From an uncultured Verrucomicrobia subdivision 3 bacterium (GTDB lineage: Bacteria; Verrucomicrobiota; Verrucomicrobiia; Limisphaerales; UBA11358), in the NCBI GenBank assembly GCA_903884535.1, contig CAISEZ010000038.1:1-46787 (forward strand): a stretch of DNA of 46,787 nt. Direction: 5' to 3'. Below are positions 10,401 to 17,714 of this stretch, piece by piece. Both the position numbers and the translations under genes were made by a program. The first letter of the stretch is position 1; every line of letters starts with the position of its first letter. The notes under the pieces were generated by a model that saw nothing but the letters and a program-made list of their open reading frames with translations, was not told the DNA's origin and did not search any database.

Positions 10401-10922
10401 CGTGTAAGAATCAACGATTTGAATTTGCGCCGCTTGCCCGACGAAGGTGCTTACGTTCCATTGTAGCCAATCCAAATGTTCCCGGTCACCCATGCCGACT
10501 GCCGAACGCACCACCTGGCCGCCAACCAACAAATTCATGCAGGTTTGTCCAAGGTGATTTCCGCCGCCGATGAGAAATTTTATATAGTTTTTTTGAATCG
10601 TAAAGGTCGGCGAGGTGAGCGTGCCCGTGGTGGTGTCGCCGTTCAAATACGTGTTCACCAAACCGTTTCCAAGATAACCGTCCACAGGATTTTGACTGGC
10701 TAATGTGCCTTGTGCCGGGCCCGCACCGAAGCAGTTTCCAGCAGCCGTCCAAGTGCCGCCAGGTAACCAGGTATAATTTGTCTCCTCGAAATCAGAAAGC
10801 AGGATGTCCTGGGCAAACAACGACGTGCCGGTCACCACCAATAAGAACGACAAGACGAGTCCCCTGACGATTGATTTCGTCTGCTTTCGCCAAGATTGCT
10901 TTGAATTCACGGAACTTCGCAT
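7416..10922 (-). CDS. Secreted GH32 fructanase with Ig, LamG and C-terminal FYR module
   Basis: At 1168 residues this is a close paralogue of the downstream GH32, with the same order: signal peptide (about 1-38, FAQ-DI), GGGN...GGWGHINVDQI sandwich (39-190), linker sandwich, GH32 propeller (about 284-575) and C-terminal sandwich, Ig-like (about 733-813), LamG-like (816-1092) and FYR module. The nucleophile motif is NDANG (N302-D303-A304) rather than NDPNG. The other two motifs are canonical: NRDP (D429) and FECPEL (E476, C477). The paralogues share a 46-nt identical DNA block (7768-7813 and 4232-4277) inside the LamG-coding part, a sign of recent duplication or gene conversion. The gap to the upstream GH32 is only 4 nt, so they are very probably co-transcribed. 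Whether it acts on inulin, levan or sucrose cannot be told from sequence. Confidence 0.9.
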   Translation of the reverse strand: MRSSVNSKQSWRKQTKSIVRGLVLSFLLVVTGTSLFAQDILLSDFEETNYTWLPGGTWTAAGNCFGAGPAQGTLASQNPVDGYLGNGLVNTYLNGDTTTGTLTSPTFTIQKNYIKFLIGGGNHLGQTCMNLLVGGQVVRSAVGMGDREHLDWLQWNVSTFVGQAAQIQIVDSYTGGWGHINVDQITETDASLSSVIIPTQRYLNLPVRTGATRHLVELVQNGLVVREMNVELADTATNFWAFMDLTPFQGQELLVRVDSQLATSNQLTTFFIQTNTIITDTAIYQEALRPIYHYSSRRGWVNDANGMVYYNGEYHYCYQHNPYGWAWDNMHWGNAVSTDLVHWTELPEALYPDNLGTEFSGSAIVDWNNSAGFGTNALVAFYCSAGGENRMSIGLPSTQCMAYSLDLGRTWSKYTNNPIVSNIATGNRDPKVIWYAPGNKWVMILFLINNDFAILSSTDLRHWTQTSTFTFTNAFECPELFALPVDGNTNNVKWIFYTNNGHYYVGLFDGNTFTPQFGPFNLRGPNNNGAAQTFNNMPSTDNRRIMMANTTQSYPGMPFNQAVNFPIELTLVTTAGTPMMYANPVSEIGLLRTSTNSWPAQTMTNGLNAMSGTVGEACEVDVMFQPGNVSQVILTVRGDQVIYDNVAHQLSCAGNSQPLNPVNGAIYLQVLVDRGFVEIFGNDGLVYMPANVNPTAGALPISLVASGSGAQLLAMNLYNLGSAWGLSSSSSLPTIITPPTPLAVNLGGSAQLSITASGIGPLYYQWFNNSRPVVGATNSVLNLFPASGTNLNYYVVVSNAGGSVTSSVAPLTVIPPYPVAYWRMEAQITAPNNAGVPTFVGVVDADISSGQGIYTTGGVPAAIDDLITFNGLSGNPVTLSTNVAPALMFVNGHNAGSNSYNAEAIKNVDGVLFFPQDQYGDEMDFTGPFSIELFFKTDGNRSGSGVMQLVSQGTDTGQTFRYGINVNEAGADGIRFKVANSSLMQTNMVDLTGANYADGQWHYLLAIFDTLAGTNGQMRLTVVNQDGSQASATNQLPAGFLPLPAANNGNLFLGRNTYPVSVNPQTFLGFIDEVQITAGVVPDTWRIGKVPAIDNHPKIKGASVGTNGVSFQWTGTATNNFIVQWVARLGAAWQTITTFPSANGGASYTDTNSTRLNTATGFYRVLFQ

Positions 10923-10926
10923 GGCA

Positions 10927-13014
10927 TCATTTCCAAATTGATTTCAGGTTCCAAATGTTCAATCCGCTGATTCTCGCACCCATTTCCGGCGAAAATAACT
11001 CAACCCCGCGACTCCCGACAGAGGGATAGACCAGCACGGTGAAAACTTTTTCACCATCGTTCACAAACACTTCCACCGAACAGGCATCCACAAAAACGTG
11101 CAGTTTCACTTTGCCGTCACGAGCAGTAAGTGGTGCGTCATACTTGCCGGAAAACTTGGGATTGAAAATCACGTTGCCCGAGTGCGTGCGATCCACGAAC
11201 ACGGTTCCCTTGTCGCGATCCACCCCGATTACTGTTTGCTCGCCCGCACCTTTCAAAAGCTTGATGCCTTCCACCCCGGTGTTCTGCGGATTGAACTCCA
11301 CCTTAAATTCAAGCTGGTTGCCTTGAATGCGATTCTGCGCAAGCCAGGCGTTGGCTTCGGCCAGATCACCGCCTTTGAATTTAAAATGCTGGCCGCGCAA
11401 CGACTCCATTTCGCGCGCCGGTTTCTGCACTAACCGTATGCCGTCAGCAGTCTGGCGGAGGCCGGGTTCGCGCGGAATAGACATAGCGCTGCGCCATGGT
11501 GCGGTGGGAACTTCCTGGCCGTATTCCCAGTTGCTCATCCAACCGAGCCACAATCGGCGGCCGTCGGATTTTGGTATATCGCTCCATGAAACCGCCGCGT
11601 AATAATCCGGGCCGTAATCAAACCACAGTGCCGATTCGGAAGCGGGGCGCGCGGGTTCATTGGCCAGCATGATTTGGTCAACATTGATGTGACCCCAGCC
11701 GCCGGTCGCGTTGTCCACGATCTGCAAGACGGCTTTTTGATTTTTAAACTCGTCCACGTTCCACGATTTCCACGCAAGCCGCTCGGCATCGGCGCCAGAC
11801 GCGGTGCGGACGACTTTGCCGTTCACAAGCAAATCCATCCGCGTTTCTTTTTGCGAACCGCCGCCCATGAGAAAATTAAGATAAGGATGCGTGATTTCAA
11901 TTTCCGGTGAAGTCAGCGTGCCGGTGGTTCCATCACCGTGGTAATAGCTGTTCACCAGACCGTGACCCTGATAACCGTCCACAGGATTCTGATCACCTAG
12001 ACGACCTTGCGCCGGTCCGGGCCCAAAGGCGTCGCCAGTGGTTTTCCAATCGCCGTAATCTTTGCCTTCGAAATCAGCGATCACTTGGCCTTCCGGCGCA
12101 AAGGCCGGAGTTGGCTGCAGCAACGAACCGGGATCCGCCGTGAACTGTTTGCCGTCAAACTGGCCGACAAAATATTGTCCGCCCGAACCGTCCGCGATGC
12201 TGCCAGGATTCATGTTCACCGCGAGCACCCAGCGCTTTTCGTGCGTGCCCTGCACCGGCACTTGAAACAAATCGGGACATTCCCAAACGCCGGCAGTTCC
12301 GCCCGCCGGACCGAATTCACTCAACAGCGTCCAGTCTTTGAGGTTAGGCGAGCCGTAAAAACGCACCTTGTGTTGCGCCGAAAGCGAGACGGTCATAATC
12401 CAGCTTTTGGTCGGCTCATGCCACTGCACTTTGGGATCGCGAAAATCTTTCGAGTTGATGTTAATGACTGGGTTACCGGCGTATTTTGCCCACGTCCGCC
12501 CTTTGTCGTTGCTGTAGGCGATGCACTCAAATTGCATTCCATCGCTGTCCACCCGGCAGCCCGTGTAAATCGCCACCATCGGCGGCTTGCCTTCCTTGCC
12601 GAAGCCGCTGGTGTTGTTCCAGTCAATCACCGCGCTGCCGGAAAAAATCATCACCCCATCCGCCTCAGGCAGAGAGAGCGGCAGATGTTTCCAGTGAACC
12701 ATATCGGGGCTGACCGCGTGGCCCCAGCTCATGTGGCCCCATTTGTCACCGAACGGATTGTATTGGTAGAACAGGTGATACTCGCCTTCGTAGAAAACCA
12801 GACCATTCGGGTCATTCATCCAGTTTTTTTCCGGCGTAAAATGATACTGCGGCCGGAAAGGTTCCTGATAATAATCGGCCGGACTTGCCGCAGTTATTGC
12901 GGCAGTTACGACAAGACTAAAGGCGACACAAAATGGCCTCAAAATGCGGATCGTTTTCCCAGCATTGAACGAATTATTAATTTTTGTTCTCATGGCTTTT
13001 TGGTGAATTTTCAT
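10927..13014 (-). CDS. Secreted GH32 fructanase (levanase/inulinase type) with internal inserted sandwich
   Basis: This 695-residue exo-type GH32 candidate has all canonical motifs: NDPNG (D68), FRDPKV (D193) and WECPDL (E245, C246). A signal peptide ends near residue 43 (ITAAS). The GGGS...GGWGHINVDQI beta-sandwich, which is N-terminal in the two paralogues, sits here inside the propeller at about 310-453. The propeller then resumes with DYYAAVSWSDIP and LWLGWMSNW. The GH32 C-terminal sandwich ends the protein (DACSVEVFVNDGEKVFT), with no Ig, LamG or FYR tail. The start at 13014 overlaps the kinase stop by an ATGA quadruplet, suggesting translational coupling. An internal ATG at 12993 would give a more usual signal peptide. 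This looks like the core saccharolytic enzyme of the locus. Confidence 0.93.
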   Translation of the reverse strand: MKIHQKAMRTKINNSFNAGKTIRILRPFCVAFSLVVTAAITAASPADYYQEPFRPQYHFTPEKNWMNDPNGLVFYEGEYHLFYQYNPFGDKWGHMSWGHAVSPDMVHWKHLPLSLPEADGVMIFSGSAVIDWNNTSGFGKEGKPPMVAIYTGCRVDSDGMQFECIAYSNDKGRTWAKYAGNPVININSKDFRDPKVQWHEPTKSWIMTVSLSAQHKVRFYGSPNLKDWTLLSEFGPAGGTAGVWECPDLFQVPVQGTHEKRWVLAVNMNPGSIADGSGGQYFVGQFDGKQFTADPGSLLQPTPAFAPEGQVIADFEGKDYGDWKTTGDAFGPGPAQGRLGDQNPVDGYQGHGLVNSYYHGDGTTGTLTSPEIEITHPYLNFLMGGGSQKETRMDLLVNGKVVRTASGADAERLAWKSWNVDEFKNQKAVLQIVDNATGGWGHINVDQIMLANEPARPASESALWFDYGPDYYAAVSWSDIPKSDGRRLWLGWMSNWEYGQEVPTAPWRSAMSIPREPGLRQTADGIRLVQKPAREMESLRGQHFKFKGGDLAEANAWLAQNRIQGNQLEFKVEFNPQNTGVEGIKLLKGAGEQTVIGVDRDKGTVFVDRTHSGNVIFNPKFSGKYDAPLTARDGKVKLHVFVDACSVEVFVNDGEKVFTVLVYPSVGSRGVELFSPEMGARISGLNIWNLKSIWK

Positions 13015-13940
13015 TGGATCAATGAATTTGAATCTGGTTTAAGCGCCAAATCACGGTCGGAAAATCTAGCAGAAAATTCGTCAGGCAACGGCGGGGTGGC
13101 ACCGGCGTGGGAGCAAACAAAGCGCGCGACTTCATCGGCGAGATTGTTAATTTCATCGAGATCCATTTTTCGCAACATGCCCATGACCAAGGCAGCGGTG
13201 AACGCGTCGCCTGCACCAACCGTGTCGGTGATTTCAATCGGTATAGAAGGGCAATCAGACCATCTGCCCGTTTGAAATAGCAGGCTGCCGGCCGGGCCAC
13301 GCGTCAGAGCTATCAGGTGCATTCCAAATTTCTGAGCCACTTGTTCAATTTGCTGCCGAATAGAACCCTTCAGTTCAAACATCTTGGCGAGAAATGGTAG
13401 TTCGCCATCGTTTAGCTTGAGCACATTGGCGAGGCGGAGCGACTCTTCAATAATCTCATGTGAAAAAAAATTCTGCCGCAGGTTGATGTCGAAGACTCGG
13501 AGTGATGAAGCGGGAGCCGCCGCTATCAATCGTTGAATGGCATTCCGTGAGATTTCCCCGCGTTGCGCGAGGCTGCCAAAACAAATTGCATCCGCTTCGC
13601 GTATCGCTTTCAAAGCCGAGGGTGTGACCGCCAGCCGATCCCACGCCACATTTTCATGGATAATATAATTCGGAATGCCTTTTTCGGACAGGGTTACACT
13701 CACGGTCCCCGTCGGCGCGGAGTCATCCACCTGCACCGTGCTAACCGCGATACCCTGTTCTTCAAATCTTTGACGTATGGCGCCACCAAAGCCGTCATTA
13801 CCGACGCGGGTGACGACGCGGGCATTCGCGCCAAGTGCGTGCGCATGGTAAGCAAAATTCGCGGGAGCGCCACCGAGTTGCGAACCTGAAGGCAGCAAAT
13901 CCCATAACACTTCCCCTATTCCTAATATTTTAAAGCTCAT
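13011..13940 (-). CDS. PfkB-family fructokinase
   Basis: This 309-residue cytoplasmic sugar kinase shows the N-terminal GEVLWDLLPSG and GGAPANFAYHAHALG patterns of bacterial fructokinases (glycines binding the sugar), DINLRQN at 151-157, and the ATP/catalytic signature DTVGAGDAF with catalytic D245. Length is typical. It probably phosphorylates fructose released by the GH32 enzymes and imported by the MFS porter, giving fructose 6-phosphate. It lies 5 nt downstream of the other kinase gene and overlaps the next GH32 by 4 nt, so these genes form one transcription unit. The start ATG at 13940 follows the preceding stop closely. No Shine-Dalgarno sequence is evident, which fits translational coupling. 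Specificity for fructose is inferred from motif style plus context. Confidence 0.9.
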   Translation of the reverse strand: MSFKILGIGEVLWDLLPSGSQLGGAPANFAYHAHALGANARVVTRVGNDGFGGAIRQRFEEQGIAVSTVQVDDSAPTGTVSVTLSEKGIPNYIIHENVAWDRLAVTPSALKAIREADAICFGSLAQRGEISRNAIQRLIAAAPASSLRVFDINLRQNFFSHEIIEESLRLANVLKLNDGELPFLAKMFELKGSIRQQIEQVAQKFGMHLIALTRGPAGSLLFQTGRWSDCPSIPIEITDTVGAGDAFTAALVMGMLRKMDLDEINNLADEVARFVCSHAGATPPLPDEFSARFSDRDLALKPDSNSLIQ

Positions 13941-13945
13941 GATTA

Positions 13946-15211
13946 TTACTCGGTCGGCAGCCGCTCACCGAGCGTATTGGTTGCCCAGGCATCTACTAAT
14001 TTAATCATATCTGCAAAGGATGCAGAACGGCCTGAGCGAACAAAATGGCCACTGGCGCAGTTGCCGGCTAGAAGCAGTCCCGCATCGTCGAGTTGCAGCA
14101 TCGCTGCGGCAAGGCAGCCGGCACCAAAGTTATCGCCCGCTCCCGTGGATATGAGTGGCTCGCGACAATAAGGGCCGGGCACATAAACGGTGCCTGCGGC
14201 ACTGGCGCAGGCAGCCCCGTTGTTGGGATGAATGATGATGCGATCCACGGCGATGCGCGACCGCAAGAACGCGGCCAACTTGGCTACTGTCGTGGCATCC
14301 TTGCGCCCAAAGTAGTTCCCACCAAAAACCTCACCCATCTGCCAAGCTTCTTTAAGATTAAAACTCAAGATGGTTTGGCACTGACGTGTAATCGGCTCCA
14401 TCCGTCTTATTAAATCCTCCCGGTCGGCCAGCGGACGGGTTTCAAACTCTGCCAAATCCATGAAGAAAAAAACTTTCTTGGCGGGCACCTTAAGTTCGGC
14501 CAGACGGGTTGCGAGATTACTCCAGATCTCACCAGCATGCGGCAATTTGCCCCAGTTGACGGCACTAATAAAGCGGGCGGACTTCAGTTCCGCATCAAGC
14601 ACTTTATAACCCATGCATTCGAGCAAGCGTTTCCAAGTAACCTCTTCACAGGCGGCTAGATCACATAACATTACCTTGCCGTCGGTAAATTCCAGACAGG
14701 TGCTATGCGCGGGGGCGGCCAACGTATAAAGCCGATTTGTTTTACCTCCGAGCGCCCCCTGATAAATTGGCAATACAACATCGCGGCCCATTGCGCCGAT
14801 ATAAGTGATGTCAATTGCGGCGGCGTAGATGTCATTCAGGGCGGCAGCGAAAAGCGGGCCATTCCCGCCAAACTTGTCGCCCAGATGCTGTGCAGAATAG
14901 GACGCTGAGATACCGGCGGCTGCGGCAACCTTGGGACCAAAGTCGGCCATGGACGCAGGTGCGTTTAGGCGGACAAATGTGTCTATGAAGCCGTCAAATC
15001 CACAGATACCTGAAAAGCGAGCCGGCGGGGAGCCAGCCACCTTGGATTTGAAATTGGCAATGACCGCAGTCAAAGAATGAACATCGGGATAGATGATCAC
15101 TTGTTTGGAGAAGTTTGTTGGCGGACGCGATGAGGCTTGAGGATCGCATGCGGCATCATTCAACGTGCAACCCGGAGTTTCCAATCCAACGGTTTTGGCG
15201 GCGGTGGTCAT
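13946..15211 (-). CDS. Second PfkB-like sugar kinase, divergent long form
   Basis: The GGNGP sugar-binding-type motif (115-119) and the STGAGDNFGAG signature with catalytic D360 (numbered from the 15211 start) place this 421-residue protein in the ribokinase/PfkB superfamily. It is about 100 residues longer than the fructokinase next to it, because the N-terminus (GFDGFIDTFVRLN) and the middle (MDLAEFETRPLADREDL) are extended. I chose the ATG at 15211 because the longer frame (to 15322) would overlap the MFS gene by 56 nt and adds 37 residues with no domain. Substrate is unknown; candidates are fructose, allulose produced by the epimerase, or a phosphorylated sugar. Its position between the porter and the fructokinase ties it to the same pathway. 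Confidence 0.78.
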   Translation of the reverse strand: MTTAAKTVGLETPGCTLNDAACDPQASSRPPTNFSKQVIIYPDVHSLTAVIANFKSKVAGSPPARFSGICGFDGFIDTFVRLNAPASMADFGPKVAAAAGISASYSAQHLGDKFGGNGPLFAAALNDIYAAAIDITYIGAMGRDVVLPIYQGALGGKTNRLYTLAAPAHSTCLEFTDGKVMLCDLAACEEVTWKRLLECMGYKVLDAELKSARFISAVNWGKLPHAGEIWSNLATRLAELKVPAKKVFFFMDLAEFETRPLADREDLIRRMEPITRQCQTILSFNLKEAWQMGEVFGGNYFGRKDATTVAKLAAFLRSRIAVDRIIIHPNNGAACASAAGTVYVPGPYCREPLISTGAGDNFGAGCLAAAMLQLDDAGLLLAGNCASGHFVRSGRSASFADMIKLVDAWATNTLGERLPTE

Positions 15212-15266
15212 TGAGATTTTGTTTGGTTCACCGCCGAATCTTTGGAAAGGTGAAACGCATAATTCG

Positions 15267-16643
15267 CTACTCGATGCCCAGTCGCTTTTGGATTTGTTCC
15301 AGCGGCACCCCTTTGGTCTCATGAACCATGAATTTCACCCAGATCAGTTGAAGCACCATCATAAAGGCGAAAAATGAGAAGACGTATCCGGGTGCAAACA
15401 CGGAAACCATCTTTGGGAAAAACGTCGTGAGGAGAGCGGCGAAAACCCAGTGAGTGGAGCTACCAAGAGTCTGTCCTTCAGCGCGGTGGCGGTTGGGAAA
15501 TATTTCCGAGATAAACACCCAAATAACGGCACCTTGGCCAATGGCGTGTGCCGCAATAAAAGCGAAAATACAAGCCGGCACAATACTGTAGTGCTGGGTG
15601 AAAAATGCCCAAGCCGTCAGACCGAGCGAAGCGATGTAACCAAACGAACCGATAAATAGAAGCGTCCTCCGGCCCAACCGGTCAATCAGCCACAAACCGA
15701 CAAAGGTGAAGATCAAGTTTGTCACTCCAATGCCAACGGATTGCAGCATCGCAGCCTTGGCACCAAGGCCGGTCATCTCAAAAATTCGCGGCGCGAAATA
15801 GAGGATGGCATTGATACCGGAGAGTTGGTTGAAGAAGGCGATAAAAAATGCCAGCATGATTGGCACGCGCAATCTGGGTGTCCAAAATTTGGCAGAAGTG
15901 GCGCGTTCGGAAGATGCCGCTAGAATCGCATCGGCATCCGCTTCAATCTGGGACGACGTGGCCTCTGGCTCAATGAGCCTCAAGACTTTTACCCCGGCGG
16001 CGCGATCGCCCTTGCGCCCGATCAGCCATCGCGGACTTTCAGGGATGGTGAAGCACATCACCGTATAAATAATGGAGGGGAACGCCGCAACGCCCAACAT
16101 CCAGCGCCAATCGTTATCACTGATACCTTTCAGCAGCGCGTTGGATGCAAATGCGATGAGGATACCAAAAACAATGTTGAACTGAAACATGCCGGCCAAT
16201 CTGCCGCGATATGCGGGCGGCGCAATTTCCGAAATATAAAGTGGTGCCGCAACAGTGGAAATGCCAATGCCAATGCCACCAATCACTCTCGCGACGATGA
16301 ACATGGTGACATTGTTCGCAAATGCGCAGCCTACCGCCGAAACGACGTATAATAGGCCGATGGATAACAATGTTTTTTTTCGGCCAAAAAAATCGGTTGG
16401 CAAGCCCCCGAATAGAGAACCAAGCACGGTGCCGTAAAGCGCCGAGCCGATGGCGAATCCGTGCAAGCCGGGGCTTAATCCCCATAGCGCCTGAATATGC
16501 TGTTCCGCGCCGGAAATGACTACGGTGTCAAAACCGAATAGAAATCCAGCCAGCGCTGAAGTAATGGCCCATAAAAAGATTTGCCGATTGAATACTGGAA
16601 GTTTGCCCGATATTTCCGTTGGTGATGTTGCGGTTGTAATCAT
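15267..16643 (-). CDS. Sugar-porter MFS transporter
   Basis: This 458-residue inner-membrane protein has about 12 predicted helices. Sugar-porter signatures are present: LFGFDT (35-40) in helix 1, GGLPTDFFGRKK (79-90) in the loop between helices 2 and 3, the PLYISEIAPPAYRGR block (134-148), PESPRWLIG (201-209) after helix 6, and a second DRLGRR loop in the C-terminal half. Family members import monosaccharides by proton symport or facilitated diffusion. As the first gene of the tight kinase-GH32 run it is the likely fructose importer. It starts at ATG 16643, and 55 nt separate its stop from the following kinase. The 167 nt upstream show no clear promoter. Fructose specificity is inference from context. 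Confidence 0.92.
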   Translation of the reverse strand: MITTATSPTEISGKLPVFNRQIFLWAITSALAGFLFGFDTVVISGAEQHIQALWGLSPGLHGFAIGSALYGTVLGSLFGGLPTDFFGRKKTLLSIGLLYVVSAVGCAFANNVTMFIVARVIGGIGIGISTVAAPLYISEIAPPAYRGRLAGMFQFNIVFGILIAFASNALLKGISDNDWRWMLGVAAFPSIIYTVMCFTIPESPRWLIGRKGDRAAGVKVLRLIEPEATSSQIEADADAILAASSERATSAKFWTPRLRVPIMLAFFIAFFNQLSGINAILYFAPRIFEMTGLGAKAAMLQSVGIGVTNLIFTFVGLWLIDRLGRRTLLFIGSFGYIASLGLTAWAFFTQHYSIVPACIFAFIAAHAIGQGAVIWVFISEIFPNRHRAEGQTLGSSTHWVFAALLTTFFPKMVSVFAPGYVFSFFAFMMVLQLIWVKFMVHETKGVPLEQIQKRLGIE

Positions 16644-16810
16644 GTTAAAAATTATTGCTGCTCTGCCTGGCTAAAATCAATGTAATCGCGCTTTTTTATC
16701 CAGAACATCAGCGGACTATGAAGATCGTGATACTTGACTTGATCTCACATAATCCGCCAAAATTGTCTTCAGAATTGCTTGCGGTCGTGTTGCTGGTCGG
16801 CCATCCGCAT

Positions 16811-17638
16811 TTACATTTGGCCGGCGGACTGCAATGGATCCCAGTATTGCGAATTGATCAGCCCTTGGGCCGAGCCGCCCGAAGGATCCGCCGGCGGGTT
16901 GATGTTGGCTTCCTTTTTTGATTCGGCATGCCCGTCCGCAAATCCGACATTCCCAGTCCCAGGAAATTTTCCGCCATTATGACGGGTTGTATCAACTCCT
17001 TCATAAGCGCCAGAAGCACTTGTGACATGCATGCTGGCATTGGGCCACCACAAGCTGGCACTGGCCGACAAATCCGGCTTGGGCTGTTTATCGCCGAATA
17101 CCATGCAATCCGTGGGATGCCTAATGGCAGTGCGTTTGAAATTGGCAGAGCTGGTAAATTTCCAGCCCGCCACCGAGGTGCCACCTGGTGCATTGGGAGT
17201 GCAGCTGAGGAAGAAAGAATTATAACCGTAGCCCACCAGATTAAAATTAAAGGCCCAATTCCAAACTGCTCCGCTGCTTAAAGTGATAGAGCTACTAACC
17301 GCAGGATCGTGAAACGATTTGTAATTATTAGTGCCGCCGCCACAAATTGAGTTTCCCCACCAATTGGTTGCCTCGTCAGCGGCATCCCAAATGCCATAAG
17401 TCGTGGACAAGCAGGTAGGAAATTTGTCCTCATTGTCATCCGTATACATTTGGGTAAAAAGGGTGATCTGTTTAAAGTTGTTCAAACAGGAGATTTTGAC
17501 GGCTTTTTGTTTGGCGGATGCCAGTGCGGGCAACAACATGGCCGCCAGGATGGCAATGATGGCGATCACAACCAGCAACTCAATCAGAGTGAAAGCGCGC
17601 CGGCAGTGAGAAAGCAAATTTGAGTTGATTGGTTTCAT
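16811..17638 (-). CDS. Pseudopilin-like protein, verrucomicrobial/planctomycete type
   Basis: The 275-residue protein begins with a short basic leader and the prepilin motif [27 protein letters not shown] (leader peptidase site before FTLIE, Glu at +5). A periplasmic domain follows with LNNFKQ near residue 58 and the C-terminal [11 protein letters not shown] motif typical of the large pseudopilin-like families expanded in Planctomycetes and Verrucomicrobia. Length is normal. Such proteins are thought to be envelope or secretion-apparatus surface subunits, but individual roles are unknown. It sits between the LamG gene and the MFS gene on the same strand. A strong hairpin separates it from the LamG gene, leaving only about 25 AT-rich nt in front of its ATG, so it probably depends on read-through or has a promoter overlapping the hairpin. 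Confidence 0.85.
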   Translation of the reverse strand: MKPINSNLLSHCRRAFTLIELLVVIAIIAILAAMLLPALASAKQKAVKISCLNNFKQITLFTQMYTDDNEDKFPTCLSTTYGIWDAADEATNWWGNSICGGGTNNYKSFHDPAVSSSITLSSGAVWNWAFNFNLVGYGYNSFFLSCTPNAPGGTSVAGWKFTSSANFKRTAIRHPTDCMVFGDKQPKPDLSASASLWWPNASMHVTSASGAYEGVDTTRHNGGKFPGTGNVGFADGHAESKKEANINPPADPSGGSAQGLINSQYWDPLQSAGQM

Positions 17639-17662
17639 AAATTTATATTTTTTAATTTTTGG

Positions 17663-17699
17663 AAAAGCTGGCCTGCGGCGCTTATGGCCGCAGGCCAGC
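17663..17699 (-). terminator. Rho-independent terminator after the LamG gene
   Basis: On the minus strand a perfect 13-bp stem (GCTGGCCTGCGGC at 17687-17699 pairing with 17667-17679, 7-nt loop) is followed by TTTT and an AT-rich tail. It begins 15 nt past the LamG stop. Because the pseudopilin start is only 25 nt further on, the hairpin may be partly permissive or act as an mRNA stabiliser. Confidence 0.85.
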
Positions 17700-17714
17700 G
17701 ACTAACCACTTAAT

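Noticed and set aside
12007..13275. A 422-residue plus-strand frame across the GH32 and fructokinase genes.
   Set aside because: Antisense to two genes with complete catalytic motifs; a high-G+C shadow frame.
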